Source: Kosakonia quasisacchari | GTDB taxonomy: Bacteria > Pseudomonadota > Gammaproteobacteria > Enterobacterales > Enterobacteriaceae | Direction of reading: 5' to 3' | Assembly: GCF_004331415.1 (NCBI RefSeq) | Contig: NZ_SJOP01000004.1 | Coordinates: 62,001-126,000, forward strand | Length of the DNA stretch: 64,000 bases | In this document: positions 28,388 through 37,604 of the stretch, piece by piece | Layout: every line of letters begins with the position of its first letter | Numbering within the stretch: the first letter of the stretch is position 1 | Made by a program: the position numbers and the translations under genes | Notes under the pieces: model-generated | Database searches by the model: none | Told to the model about the DNA's origin: nothing | What the model saw: only the letters and a program-made list of their open reading frames with translations

Positions 28388-29272
28388 ATGGGTTGCACTA
28401 TGGCAATGCCATTGCAGAACGAACGTCTTGAGCTGATCACATTAAACGATACGGTGGTGTCGTTTAGCCGACTTTTCGCCAACACCGTGCGCTACCACCA
28501 CTGGCATCAGTGTCTGGAGGTGCTGTACGTGGAGGAGGGTTTTGGCGTGGTGATGGTCGATAACCGCCAGTACACCATGCGGCCAGGCCGGCTCTTTTTC
28601 TTTCCGCCTTTCACCATCCATAAAGTGATGGTGGATGAGCAAGCGCAGGCCCTCTATCGTCGCACCATCATTCACGTGGATCACCATGCTTTGCTGCAAA
28701 ATCTGCGCGCGTTCCCGCACAATCACCACCGTTTACAGCGGCTCTCTCTTCGCGGCGGTGCGGCGGTGGTGATGGATGTTGCCGCCATTCATCCACATAT
28801 CGACCATCTGTTTAGCTGTTACGCGAGGCTTGCCGAAAACCACAGTCTGAATGGAGAACAGGTCGCCTGTTTGTTGCTTAATCTGTTGAGTATGTTGCCA
28901 GAAGATAAGCAGAAATTGCCGGATGAACGCAGCGGTATTGCCACACCGGTGATGTTCTGGCTGGAGGAAAATTACCGGCATAAATTCAGCCTTGCGCGAC
29001 TGGCGCAGGAGTTGGGTAAATCGCGTAGTTATGTCTCGCGCCGTTTCCATGTTGAGACAGGTGAACCCATTCATCAGTATCTGAACACCTTGCGCTTGCG
29101 CAAAGCATGCGATTTGTTACTGCATAGCGCGCTGGCCATTCATCATATTGCCCGCGAAGTGGGCTTCTCCGATGTCACCTACTTTATCAGCGCCTTTAAA
29201 AAAGGCATTGGCGAAACGCCGCTGCAATACCGGAAAAACCGGGCTGGCCGTCAGGTTACAAAGCGGGTTTAA
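28388..29272 (+). CDS. AraC-family regulator of the uronide locus
   Basis: A 294-aa regulator with an N-terminal cupin domain (HHWHQCLEVLYVEEGFGVVMV, about residues 36-56, and MRPGRLFFFPPFTIHKV, about 65-81) and a C-terminal AraC helix-turn-helix pair (LARLAQELGKSRSYVSRRFH and IAREVGFSDVTYFISAFKK). The cupin points to sugar or sugar-derivative sensing. It is divergent from the DUF2264 gene. Start is uncertain: ATGs at 28388, 28400 and 28406 are all in frame and none has a strong ribosome binding site. Confidence 0.88.
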   Translation: MGCTMAMPLQNERLELITLNDTVVSFSRLFANTVRYHHWHQCLEVLYVEEGFGVVMVDNRQYTMRPGRLFFFPPFTIHKVMVDEQAQALYRRTIIHVDHHALLQNLRAFPHNHHRLQRLSLRGGAAVVMDVAAIHPHIDHLFSCYARLAENHSLNGEQVACLLLNLLSMLPEDKQKLPDERSGIATPVMFWLEENYRHKFSLARLAQELGKSRSYVSRRFHVETGEPIHQYLNTLRLRKACDLLLHSALAIHHIAREVGFSDVTYFISAFKKGIGETPLQYRKNRAGRQVTKRV

Positions 29273-29279
29273 GGAAGCG

Positions 29280-29456
29280 GTGAAGCAAATTAGCGAAATG
29301 TTACCGCAGCTGATTCAGCAAGAGTTGATGAAACTGCCACAGTTGAAAAGTGCGCTGTCAGATGGGTTGCGCCACGGCAGCCCGAACGGTGGTCGTGCGT
29401 TGGTGGATATCTATCGGTACGGGAAGCGCGACAACCCCAAACTGAACCGACGGTAA
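29280..29456 (+). CDS. Small hypothetical protein, 58 aa
   Basis: A GTG at 29280 preceded by AAGGA (5 bases away) opens a 58-codon frame just 7 bases after the AraC stop. The peptide is basic at its end (RYGKRDNPKLNRR) and has an amphipathic helix near its start (ISEMLPQLIQQELMKLPQLK). No family was recognised. The good ribosome binding site and tight spacing support a real gene, cotranscribed with the regulator. It might also be the tail of a larger gene lost when the region was exchanged. Confidence 0.5.
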   Translation: MKQISEMLPQLIQQELMKLPQLKSALSDGLRHGSPNGGRALVDIYRYGKRDNPKLNRR

Positions 29457-29532
29457 AAGCGGCTCCGTTGCGCATTTAGCTTGCTTACCCGGCCCACGCA
29501 TTTCGCTGACCGAGTAAGCAAGCCGGAAAGGA

Positions 29533-31425
29533 TCAGGCTTCAATATCCGCCATATCGCCTTTTTCCTGCAGCCAGTTACGGCGATCTTCTGAACGCTTCT
29601 TAGCCAGCAACATATCCATCATTGCGTTGGTCTGCTGTTCGTCTTCGTCGCTGATCACCAGTTGCACCAAGCGGCGGGTATTCGGATCAAGCGTGGTTTC
29701 ACGCAACTGCATCGGGTTCATTTCGCCCAGCCCTTTAAAGCGCTGCACGTTCGGTTTGCCCTTTTTGCGTTTCAGTTGCTCCAGCACGCCGGTTTTTTCT
29801 TCTTCCGTGAGCGCGTAATAAACCTCTTTGCCGAGGTCGATACGGTACAGCGGCGGCAGCGCCACATGAACGTGGCCGTTTTTCACCAGCGCGCGGAAGT
29901 GCTTCACAAACAATGCACACAGTAATGTGGCGATGTGCAAGCCGTCGGAATCCGCATCCGCGAGGATACAAACCTTACCGTAGCGCAGTTGGCTCAGATC
30001 GTCGCTGTCTGGATCGATACCGATCGCCACCGAGATATCATGCACTTCCTGCGAGGCCAGCACTTCATCGGAAGAGACTTCCCAGGTATTCAGGATCTTG
30101 CCTTTTAGCGGCATGATCGCCTGGTATTCACGATCGCGCGCCTGTTTAGCGGAGCCGCCCGCCGAGTCACCTTCCACGAGGAACAGCTCGGTGCGGCTCA
30201 GATCCTGCGCGGTGCAATCCGCTAGCTTACCAGGCAGCGCCGGGCCGCTGGTCAGCTTTTTACGCACCACTTTCTTGGCGGCACGCAGACGGCGCTGGGC
30301 GCTGGAGATGGCCATCTCCGCCAGCAGTTCCGCCGTTTGAATATTTTGGTTCAGCCACAGGCTGAATGCGTCTTTTACCACGCCAGAAACAAATGCGGCG
30401 CACTGACGAGAAGATAAACGCTCTTTGGTCTGCCCGGCGAACTGCGGATCCTGCATCTTCACTGACAACACATAAGCGCAGCGATCCCAGATATCTTCCG
30501 CCGACAGCTTCACGCCGCGCGGCAAGATATTGCGGTATTCGCAGAATTCGCGCATCGCGTCCAGCAACCCCTGACGTAGACCGTTAACGTGGGTGCCGCC
30601 CTGCAGAGTTGGGATCAGGTTGACGTAGCTTTCAGTCAGCAGCTCGCCGCCTTCCGGCAGCCACAGCAGCGCCCAATCTACCGCTTCCGTTTCGGCAGAG
30701 AAATTACCGATAAACGGTTTCTCCGGCAGCGTCGGCAGGCCGTTCACCGCTTCGCACAGATAATCGTTCAGGCCATCCTGGTAGCACCAGCGCTGCTCAG
30801 CATTGTTCACCTCATCTTTAAAGGTGATCTCAACGCCCGGGCAAAGAACGGCTTTGGCTTTCAGCAGATGCGTTAAACGAGAAACGGAAAAACGCGGGCT
30901 ATCAAAGAAAGATTCATCCGGCCAGAAATGGACGCTGGTGCCGGTATTGCGTTTACCGCAGGTGCCGATCACTTGCAGATCCTGCACTTTTTCGCCGTTT
31001 TCAAACGCGATGCTATAGACTTGGCCGTCACGCTTGACGGTCACTTCTACGCGGCGAGACAGGGCGTTAACCACCGAGATCCCAACGCCGTGCAAGCCGC
31101 CAGAGAACTGGTAGTTTTTATTAGAGAATTTACCGCCCGCGTGCAGACGACAGAGGATCAGCTCAACGGCCGGAACGCCCTCTTCCGGGTGGATATCCAC
31201 CGGCATACCGCGCCCGTCATCGATAACTTCCAGCGACTGATCGGCGTGCAGGATGACGTCCACGCGCCTGGCGTGGCCCGCCAGCGCTTCATCGACGCTG
31301 TTATCAATAACTTCCTGGCCCAGATGGTTAGGGCGCGTGGTATCGGTGTACATCCCCGGACGGCGGCGAACCGGCTCAAGCCCGGTGAGTACCTCTATGG
31401 CATCAGCGTTATAGGATTGCGTCAT
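29533..31425 (-). CDS. parE: DNA topoisomerase IV subunit B
   Basis: A 630-aa ParE, the E. coli length, when started at the ATG at 31425 (MTQSYNADAIEVLTGLEPV). The GHKL ATPase domain is shown by EVIDNSVDEALAGHA and GGLHGVGISVVNALS, the transducer by the central part, and the TOPRIM domain by LVEGDSAGGSAKQARD and DADSDGLHI. It supplies ATP-driven strand capture to ParC. It is followed upstream by yqiA, 41 bases away, in the standard nudF-yqiB-cpdA-yqiA-parE order. Confidence 0.97.
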   Translation of the reverse strand: MTQSYNADAIEVLTGLEPVRRRPGMYTDTTRPNHLGQEVIDNSVDEALAGHARRVDVILHADQSLEVIDDGRGMPVDIHPEEGVPAVELILCRLHAGGKFSNKNYQFSGGLHGVGISVVNALSRRVEVTVKRDGQVYSIAFENGEKVQDLQVIGTCGKRNTGTSVHFWPDESFFDSPRFSVSRLTHLLKAKAVLCPGVEITFKDEVNNAEQRWCYQDGLNDYLCEAVNGLPTLPEKPFIGNFSAETEAVDWALLWLPEGGELLTESYVNLIPTLQGGTHVNGLRQGLLDAMREFCEYRNILPRGVKLSAEDIWDRCAYVLSVKMQDPQFAGQTKERLSSRQCAAFVSGVVKDAFSLWLNQNIQTAELLAEMAISSAQRRLRAAKKVVRKKLTSGPALPGKLADCTAQDLSRTELFLVEGDSAGGSAKQARDREYQAIMPLKGKILNTWEVSSDEVLASQEVHDISVAIGIDPDSDDLSQLRYGKVCILADADSDGLHIATLLCALFVKHFRALVKNGHVHVALPPLYRIDLGKEVYYALTEEEKTGVLEQLKRKKGKPNVQRFKGLGEMNPMQLRETTLDPNTRRLVQLVISDEDEQQTNAMMDMLLAKKRSEDRRNWLQEKGDMADIEA

Positions 31426-31466
31426 GGTTTGTTCGTAGATAGTGACCGCATCGTTTCCCTGTTGGC

Positions 31467-32042
31467 TCAATGCAGCCCAAGGAAATCGATAATCTGTGTG
31501 AAATGACTCTCAAAGCCCACAAAGGCATGGTTTCCGCCCTCTTCGACTGTCTGGCGGCAGGCATCGTAGTATGCCACCGCCTGGCGGTAATCCAGCACTT
31601 CGTCCCCGGTTTGTTGTAGCAGCCAGATTAAATCCGGCGCTTCGAGCGGGTCAACTTGCATCACTTTGAGCTCGTAAATATGGCGAGACTCTAGCACATA
31701 TTGCTGCCCTGTGTAGGGGTTCTCGTTATTGCCAAGATAATCTGCCAGCAATTCAAATGGGCGTACCGCAGGATTCACCACCACCGCTGGCAACATGAAA
31801 CATTGCGAAAGCCACGTCGCGTAATAGCCACCAAGCGAAGAACCGACGATACCGAGCTGTTTTCCGCCCTGCGCCAGCACCAGTGATTCCAGCAATTCTG
31901 CCGCAGCAGCGGGGTAAGGCGGCAGTTGCGGCACAATCACGTTGATCTCCGGGTGATGGTGCGCCAGCCATTGCGAAAGCTGCGTCGCCTTGGCGGAACG
32001 CGGCGAGCTGTTAAACCCGTGCAGATAAAGGAGAGTGGACAT
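31467..32042 (-). CDS. yqiA: Esterase YqiA
   Basis: A 191-aa alpha/beta hydrolase of the UPF0227 type. [15 protein letters not shown] is the oxyanion-region N-terminus, the nucleophile elbow is [12 protein letters not shown] (Ser at about 75), and the catalytic His is in [11 protein letters not shown]. coli YqiA has esterase activity on palmitoyl-CoA and p-nitrophenyl esters. The ATG at 32042 overlaps the cpdA stop (TGATG), so the two are translationally coupled. Confidence 0.93.
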   Translation of the reverse strand: MSTLLYLHGFNSSPRSAKATQLSQWLAHHHPEINVIVPQLPPYPAAAAELLESLVLAQGGKQLGIVGSSLGGYYATWLSQCFMLPAVVVNPAVRPFELLADYLGNNENPYTGQQYVLESRHIYELKVMQVDPLEAPDLIWLLQQTGDEVLDYRQAVAYYDACRQTVEEGGNHAFVGFESHFTQIIDFLGLH

Positions 32043-32869
32043 CAGTATCCTTCTGAAGCGGTATCCGGTCTGAACTGGGTGCTTTCCAGACGGCAAACTT
32101 CTGTATGCAACGTTCCGTCCGGGTAGAGATCCAGCCAGCGCCAGCCGGGCGCGATGGTATCAAGCGTAAAGTTGGCGCAGTGGGGTTTAAACTGCACGCA
32201 GGTCGATGGTGTCGCCAGCAGACGGCGACCGTTCCAGTCGAGATCCAGCTCCTGATGAATATGCCCACATAACAGATACCGCACCTGCGGAAAACGTTGT
32301 AGCACGTTATCCAGCTCACCAGCGTTACGCAGGCTGTGTTGATCGAGCCAACCGCAACCGGAAGGGAGCGGATGATGATGGAGCAGTAATAAGGTGTGGC
32401 GCTGCGGGCTGTCGGTGAGTTTCTTCTCCAGCCAGTCGAGCTGGAACTCGCTCAATTCACCGTGCGGTACGCCAAACACCTGACTGTCGAGCAGCAGAAT
32501 TTGCCAGTGATCGCCGATAAAAACGCGTTTCGCCGGCGAGATCCCTGCCTCCTGCAGCGCGCTGTACATGGCGGGCTGGAAATCGTGGTTTCCCGGCAGC
32601 CAAACGCAAGGCGCGTCAAAGCTTGCGATACCATCAGCAAAAAGCTGATAAGCCGCAGCGGTATGGTCCTGTGCCAGGTCGCCGGTAGCGACAATAAGAT
32701 CGCATTCACGCTGCTGAGAGCGGATAGCCTCCAGTACCGCCTGATAGCTTTCCCAGGTATTCACCCCTAACAACGTTTCATGCTTTTCGGCAAACAGGTG
32801 AGAATCAGTTATTTGTAATACCCTCACTCTGGGCTCACCCGCCAGAGAGAGGTTTAACAGGCTTTCCAA
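32042..32869 (-). CDS. cpdA: 3',5'-cyclic AMP phosphodiesterase
   Basis: A 275-aa class III phosphodiesterase, the E. coli length. Metal-binding motifs of calcineurin-like phosphoesterases are in order: [31 protein letters not shown] and CGHIHQE. It hydrolyses cAMP and so lowers CRP activity. The start is TTG at 32869, as in E. coli cpdA, with AAGGA six bases upstream. A rare start codon may keep expression low. Confidence 0.96.
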   Translation of the reverse strand: MESLLNLSLAGEPRVRVLQITDSHLFAEKHETLLGVNTWESYQAVLEAIRSQQRECDLIVATGDLAQDHTAAAYQLFADGIASFDAPCVWLPGNHDFQPAMYSALQEAGISPAKRVFIGDHWQILLLDSQVFGVPHGELSEFQLDWLEKKLTDSPQRHTLLLLHHHPLPSGCGWLDQHSLRNAGELDNVLQRFPQVRYLLCGHIHQELDLDWNGRRLLATPSTCVQFKPHCANFTLDTIAPGWRWLDLYPDGTLHTEVCRLESTQFRPDTASEGY

Positions 32870-32893
32870 ATGGTGTCCTTAGGTTTCACGACG

Positions 32894-33316
32894 CTAACAA
32901 ACCGGAATCGCCATTGCTCCATGTGCTAAACAGTAACGCAGCCAATCGGCCAGAAACTGGTTAATTTGATGCTTTTCGTCGCGTTGATGCAACTTTTTAT
33001 TCGGATAATCATAACGCGCTTTGAAACGAAAGATCTGCTGACTCGAACACACTTCAGCCACCATCGCATCGTGATAAAGCCGCACCGTCATTGACGGCAA
33101 GCTCCAGTAACTAATCGATGGCGCGGTCTGCTCAATTTCCACAAGCGTAGTGTAGCGGGTGGATTCGACTATCGTTAACCGGTACTGCGCGTTGGTCACC
33201 TGATAGCTCACCGTTTCGCCCGCTGCGTCATTACGCGGCAGCAAGCGGCGCAACTGGGCGAAATTGGTTTCGCACAGGCGCATCATTTCTGGGAAGTCAG
33301 GTGTATAACGCTTCAT
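32894..33316 (-). CDS. yqiB: DUF1249 protein YqiB
   Basis: A 140-aa protein of the DUF1249 family, the E. coli length when begun at [19 protein letters not shown] (33316). It is soluble and without known activity. The start overlaps the nudF stop by four bases (ATGA), and cpdA begins 24 bases later. The fixed association with nudF and cpdA suggests nucleotide-related metabolism, but only by context. Confidence 0.9.
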   Translation of the reverse strand: MKRYTPDFPEMMRLCETNFAQLRRLLPRNDAAGETVSYQVTNAQYRLTIVESTRYTTLVEIEQTAPSISYWSLPSMTVRLYHDAMVAEVCSSQQIFRFKARYDYPNKKLHQRDEKHQINQFLADWLRYCLAHGAMAIPVC

Positions 33317-33945
33317 TTTTTCCACTCGTTTCGTAAGCTCTCATGATGCAGTTGCAGCCATTGCAGGGCAATGACAGACGCTGCGTTGTCGATTTTCCCC
33401 TCTTCTACCCACTGGTAAGCCTGTTCCCGGCTCACCACATGAACACGAATATCTTCGTTTTCATCCACCAGACCATGAATACCTGAGGCCTGCGTGGCGT
33501 CCACTTCGCCCACCAATACGGCGGAACGCTCGCTGGTGCCGCCAGGGCTTGCCAAATAGCTCAACATTCTTTTCACACGACCAACGTGCAGACCGGCCTC
33601 TTCGATGGCTTCGCGACGCGCAACGTCTTCATCGCTTTCGCCCTCTTCAATCATGCCGGCCACCATTTCGAGCAACCATGGGGTTTCGCTGGTATCAAAC
33701 GCCGCAATGCGGATCTGTTCGATCAGCACAACTTCGTCGCGTACTGGGTCAAAGGGTAGCAAGACTGCGGCATGACCGCGTTCAAAAATTTCACGGCGTA
33801 CTTCACCGCTCATTTCGCCATTGAATAAACGGTGGCGAAAGCGGTATAGATCGAGCGAAAAAAAACCGCTATAGAGTCTTTCCCGTGCAATAATTTCTAC
33901 ATCGTTTTTTGTGAAAGTCACTGCGGATGTTACTGGCTTACTCAT
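33313..33945 (-). CDS. nudF: ADP-ribose pyrophosphatase NudF
   Basis: A 210-aa Nudix hydrolase that cleaves ADP-ribose to AMP and ribose 5-phosphate. The Nudix box runs from Gly91-Met to about residue 113 with the REAIEEAG core, preceded by the family's [14 protein letters not shown]. The enzyme also limits ADP-glucose in E. coli. It is first in the nudF-yqiB-cpdA-yqiA-parE transcription unit and divergent from tolC. Confidence 0.95.
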   Translation of the reverse strand: MSKPVTSAVTFTKNDVEIIARERLYSGFFSLDLYRFRHRLFNGEMSGEVRREIFERGHAAVLLPFDPVRDEVVLIEQIRIAAFDTSETPWLLEMVAGMIEEGESDEDVARREAIEEAGLHVGRVKRMLSYLASPGGTSERSAVLVGEVDATQASGIHGLVDENEDIRVHVVSREQAYQWVEEGKIDNAASVIALQWLQLHHESLRNEWKK

Positions 33946-34045
33946 GGGCGGCGTCTCTTTTGAGATAATGACAAAGCAGTAGATTTCAAGCCTGTATAGC
34001 TATCGTTTCAAGTGCTATGTGATAGATTGATGCATATTTACGCCG

Positions 34046-34064
34046 ATGGCACGTTACGCCAAGC
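34046..34064 (+). promoter_or_regulatory. marbox (MarA/SoxS/Rob site) of tolC
   Basis: ATGGCACGTTACGCCAAGC matches AYNGCACNNWNNRYYAAAY at every defined position but one. It sits just upstream of the -35 area of the promoter whose -10 is at 34086, the class II arrangement. Confidence 0.8.
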
Positions 34065-34085
34065 TTAAGCGGTGCCACTATCTGG

Positions 34086-34091
34086 TAGAAT
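34086..34091 (+). promoter_or_regulatory. -10 element of the tolC promoter
   Basis: TAGAAT, 5 of 6 to TATAAT, 60 bases before the tolC start. The -35 region near 34063-34068 is poor, fitting activation through the adjacent marbox. Confidence 0.6.
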
Positions 34092-34151
34092 CGGCGATTA
34101 TTTTTTCTAATTTAGACCAGCGCTAATACTGCTTCACAACAAGGAATGCAA

Positions 34152-35582
34152 ATGAAGAAATTGCTCCCCCTCCTTATCGGCCTGAGCCTGACCGGCTTCA
34201 GCGCCATGAGCCAGGCAGAAAACCTGTTACAGGTTTATCAGCAGGCGCGTTTGAGCAACCCGGATCTCCGTAAATCCGCTGCTGACCGCGATGCTGCTTT
34301 TGAAAAGATTAACGAAGCGCGTAGCCCGTTACTGCCTCAGCTTGGTTTGGGTGCAGATTATGACTATTCCAATGGCTACCGTGACAGCAAAGGCGTCAAT
34401 TCGAATGTCACCAGCGCGTCCTTGCAGTTAACGCAAACCATTTTTGATATGTCAAAATGGCGCGCCTTGACGCTGCAGGAAAAAACGGCAGGCATTCAGG
34501 ACGTCACCTGGCAGACCGATCAGCAAACGTTGATTTTGAATACGGCGACTGCCTATTTCAACGTGCTGAGCGCCATTGATACGCTTTCCTACACCGAAGC
34601 ACAGAAACAGTCGATCTACCGCCAGTTGGATCAAACGACCCAGCGCTTTAACGTTGGCCTGGTCGCCATCACTGATGTGCAAAACGCCCGCTCGCAGTAC
34701 GACACCGTACTGGCGAACGAAGTGACCGCGCGCAACAACCTCGACAACATGGTGGAAGCGCTGCGTCAGGTCACCGGTAATTACTACCCGCAACTGGCTT
34801 CGCTGAACGTCGACAATTTCAAGACCGACAAACCGCAAGCCGTTAATGCGCTGCTGAAGGAAGCGGAAAACCGTAACCTGACCCTGCTGCAGGCACGACT
34901 GAGCCAGGATCTGGCGCGCGAGCAAATTCGCCAGGCGCAAGATGGCCATTTACCAACGCTGAATTTAACCGCCTCGACAGGTGTCTCTAACACCTCTTAC
35001 AGCGGTTCAAAAAGTGCGCAAAACCCGGATGTTGACGCGGGCCAGAATAAAGTCGGCCTGAGCTTCTCTCTGCCGCTGTATCAGGGTGGCCAGGTGAGCT
35101 CGCAGGTGAAACAGGCGCAGTACAACTTTGTTGGCGCGAGTGAGCAACTGGAAAGCGCGCACCGCAACGTGGTGCAGACCGTGCGCTCCTCGTTTAACAA
35201 CGTGAACGCCTCCATCAGCAGCATCAACGCCTACAAACAGGCGGTGGTTTCTGCCCAGAGTTCTCTGGATGCGATGGAAGCCGGTTACTCTGTGGGTACG
35301 CGTACCATCGTTGATGTGCTGGACGCGACCACCACGCTGTATAACGCCAAGCAGCAGCTCTCCAGTGCGCGTTACAATTACCTGATCAACCAGTTGAACA
35401 TCAAATCCGCGCTGGGTTCGTTGAACGAGCAGGATCTGCTGGCGCTGAACAGTACGCTGGGTAAACCGGTCGATACCGCGCCGGAAAACGTCGCACCAGA
35501 AGATGAGCAGCAGGCGGCAAGCGTTGATAACTTCAACGGCAATTCACAACCTGCCGCAGCACGTACTAGCGTGAAGCGTTAA
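34152..35582 (+). CDS. tolC: Outer membrane efflux channel TolC
   Basis: A 476-aa outer membrane factor, shorter than the 493-residue E. coli precursor mostly in the C-terminal tail. The signal peptide is residues 1-22 (MKKLLPLL through SQA). Two repeated halves give the alpha-beta barrel: the N-half around ENLLQVYQQARLSNPDLRKS and the C-half around YSVGTRTIVDVLDATTTLYNAK. It is the exit duct for AcrAB and other tripartite pumps and type I secretion. The ATG at 34152 is preferred over 34146 because AAGGA is at 34140. Confidence 0.97.
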   Translation: MKKLLPLLIGLSLTGFSAMSQAENLLQVYQQARLSNPDLRKSAADRDAAFEKINEARSPLLPQLGLGADYDYSNGYRDSKGVNSNVTSASLQLTQTIFDMSKWRALTLQEKTAGIQDVTWQTDQQTLILNTATAYFNVLSAIDTLSYTEAQKQSIYRQLDQTTQRFNVGLVAITDVQNARSQYDTVLANEVTARNNLDNMVEALRQVTGNYYPQLASLNVDNFKTDKPQAVNALLKEAENRNLTLLQARLSQDLAREQIRQAQDGHLPTLNLTASTGVSNTSYSGSKSAQNPDVDAGQNKVGLSFSLPLYQGGQVSSQVKQAQYNFVGASEQLESAHRNVVQTVRSSFNNVNASISSINAYKQAVVSAQSSLDAMEAGYSVGTRTIVDVLDATTTLYNAKQQLSSARYNYLINQLNIKSALGSLNEQDLLALNSTLGKPVDTAPENVAPEDEQQAASVDNFNGNSQPAAARTSVKR

Positions 35583-35597
35583 GCAGTACTTTTCGAC

Positions 35598-35623
35598 AAC
35601 GGGGGCATCCAGCCCCCGTTTTT
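35598..35623 (+). terminator. Terminator of tolC
   Basis: AACGGGGGC, loop ATCCA and GCCCCCGTTTTT form a strong GC stem followed by five Ts, 16 bases after the tolC stop. Confidence 0.85.
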
Positions 35624-35724
35624 ACGTAAGGCAACGTAAAGGCCTCCCCTCCTTGCTTTAACTTCCATCACGCATCCTCTATCCTGACCGTTTACTTATA
35701 CCTTTGGGGTCCAGGAATATTACA

Positions 35725-36393
35725 ATGAAACGGACAAAAAACATCCAACACTCGACGTTCCGCAAAAGCTGGAGCGCGCGTCATCTGACGCCTGTCGCGC
35801 TGGCGGTTACCGCCGTTTTTATGCTGGCGGGTTGTGAAAAAAGTGACGAGACAGTTTCCCTGTATCAAAACGCGGATGATTGCTCATCAGCAAACCCGGG
35901 GAAAAGCGCGGAATGTACCACCGCCTATAACAATGCGCTGAAAGAAGCTGAGCGCACCGCGCCGAAATACGCCACGCGTGAAGATTGCGTCGCCGAATTC
36001 GGTGAAGGTCAGTGCCAGGCAGCACCGGTGCAGGCGGGCGTAGCGCCGGAAAACCAGGCACAGGCGCAATCCAGCGGCAGCTTCTGGATGCCGCTGATGG
36101 CCGGTTACATGATGGGCCGTATGATGGGCGGCGGTGCGGGCTTTGCGCAGCAACCGCTGTTCAGCTCGCGTAACCCGGCAAGCCCGGCTTATGGTCAGTA
36201 CACCGATGCTTCCGGTAAAGGTTATGGCGCGGCACAGCCGGGCCGTACCATGAACGTACCAAAAACGGCGATGGCACCGAAACCGGCTACCACGACCACG
36301 GTAACGCGCGGCGGTTTTGGTGAGTCTGTGGCCAAGCAGAACACCATGCAGCGTAGCGCCAGCGGTACAACTACCCGTTCAATGGGCGGCTAA
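35725..36393 (+). CDS. ygiB: DUF1190 lipoprotein YgiB
   Basis: A 222-aa protein with an unusually long basic N-terminus and a lipoprotein signal ending in FMLAGC (lipobox Cys about residue 37). The mature part is Ala/Gly-rich with [14 protein letters not shown] and a Ser/Thr/Gly-rich end. DUF1190 function is unknown; E. coli YgiB and YgiC are conserved downstream of tolC and share its regulatory neighbourhood. I start at 35725, where AGGAATATTACA precedes the ATG. It precedes ygiC by five bases. Confidence 0.92.
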   Translation: MKRTKNIQHSTFRKSWSARHLTPVALAVTAVFMLAGCEKSDETVSLYQNADDCSSANPGKSAECTTAYNNALKEAERTAPKYATREDCVAEFGEGQCQAAPVQAGVAPENQAQAQSSGSFWMPLMAGYMMGRMMGGGAGFAQQPLFSSRNPASPAYGQYTDASGKGYGAAQPGRTMNVPKTAMAPKPATTTTVTRGGFGESVAKQNTMQRSASGTTTRSMGG

Positions 36394-36398
36394 GCACC

Positions 36399-37559
36399 AT
36401 GGAAAGAATCAGTATTACCGAGCGTCCGGACTGGCGCGAAAAGGCCACCGAGTACGGCTTCAATTTTCACACCATGTACGGCGAGCCATACTGGTGTGAG
36501 GATGCCTATTACAAGCTGACGCTTGCGCAGGTCGAGAAGCTGGAAGACGTGACCGCAGAATTGCATCAGATGTGCCTGAAGGTGGTCGAGAAAGTCGTTG
36601 CCAGCGATGAACTGATGGCGAAGTTCCGCATTCCTAAGCACACCTGGAGTTTTGTGCGCCAGTCATGGGCCACGCATCAGCCCTCTTTGTATTCGCGCCT
36701 CGATCTCGCCTGGGATGGTGTGGGCGAACCCAAGTTGCTGGAAAATAATGCTGATACGCCGACTTCGCTGTATGAAGCAGCGTTCTTCCAGTGGATTTGG
36801 CTGGAAGATCAGCTTAACGCTGGCAACCTGCCGCAAGGCAGCGATCAGTTCAATAGCCTGCAAGAGAAGCTGATTGAGCGCTTTGCCGAGTTGCGTGAGC
36901 AGCACGGTTTTCAGCTACTGCATTTCACCTGCTGCCGCGATACGGTCGAAGATCGCGGTACGGTGCAGTACTTGCAGGATTGTGCGGCAGAAGCAGAACT
37001 GGCGTCCGAATTCCTTTATATCGAAGATATTGGCCTCGGGGAAAAAGGTCAGTTCACGGACTTGCAAGACCAGGTGATTGGTAACCTGTTTAAGCTCTAT
37101 CCGTGGGAATATATGCTGCGCGAAATGTTCTCTACCAAGCTGGAAGACGCCGGCGTGCGCTGGCTGGAACCCGCCTGGAAGAGCATTATCTCCAACAAAG
37201 CACTGTTGCCGATGCTGTGGGAGATGTTCCCGAATCACCCAAATCTGCTTCCCGCTTATTTTGCCGAAGATCCGCATCCGGAGATGGAAAAATACGTCGT
37301 TAAACCTATTTTTTCCCGCGAAGGCGCAAATGTGTCGATCATTGAAAACGGCAAAATGGTGGAAGCCGTTGAGGGGCCATATGGCGAAGAAGGCATGATT
37401 GTGCAAGAGTTTTACCCGCTGCCGAAGTTCGGCGACAGCTATACGCTGATTGGCAGCTGGCTTATCAACGATCAGCCCGCCGGGATCGGCATTCGTGAAG
37501 ATCGCGCGCTAATAACCCAGGATCTCTCCCGCTTCTATCCGCATATCTTTGTGGAATAA
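36399..37559 (+). CDS. ygiC: Glutathionylspermidine-synthase-like ATP-grasp protein YgiC
   Basis: A 386-aa ATP-grasp ligase homologous to the C-terminal synthetase domain of glutathionylspermidine synthetase. The peptide-like amide-bond ligase features are visible in [16 protein letters not shown] (about residues 120-135) and [13 protein letters not shown] (about 303-315), which form the ATP/Mg site. It lacks the amidase domain of GspS and is not known to make glutathionylspermidine. Its substrate is unknown. It follows ygiB directly. Confidence 0.9.
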   Translation: MERISITERPDWREKATEYGFNFHTMYGEPYWCEDAYYKLTLAQVEKLEDVTAELHQMCLKVVEKVVASDELMAKFRIPKHTWSFVRQSWATHQPSLYSRLDLAWDGVGEPKLLENNADTPTSLYEAAFFQWIWLEDQLNAGNLPQGSDQFNSLQEKLIERFAELREQHGFQLLHFTCCRDTVEDRGTVQYLQDCAAEAELASEFLYIEDIGLGEKGQFTDLQDQVIGNLFKLYPWEYMLREMFSTKLEDAGVRWLEPAWKSIISNKALLPMLWEMFPNHPNLLPAYFAEDPHPEMEKYVVKPIFSREGANVSIIENGKMVEAVEGPYGEEGMIVQEFYPLPKFGDSYTLIGSWLINDQPAGIGIREDRALITQDLSRFYPHIFVE

Positions 37560-37570
37560 AGGGATAAAAG

Positions 37571-37598
37571 AAAACCCGGCCACCGAGCCGGGTTTTTT
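37571..37598. terminator. Bidirectional terminator between ygiC and the TRAP operon
   Basis: AAAACCCGGC and GCCGGGTTTTTT with a short CACCGA loop, flanked by A and T runs between convergent genes. Confidence 0.85.
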
Positions 37599-37604
37599 AT
37601 TGCC

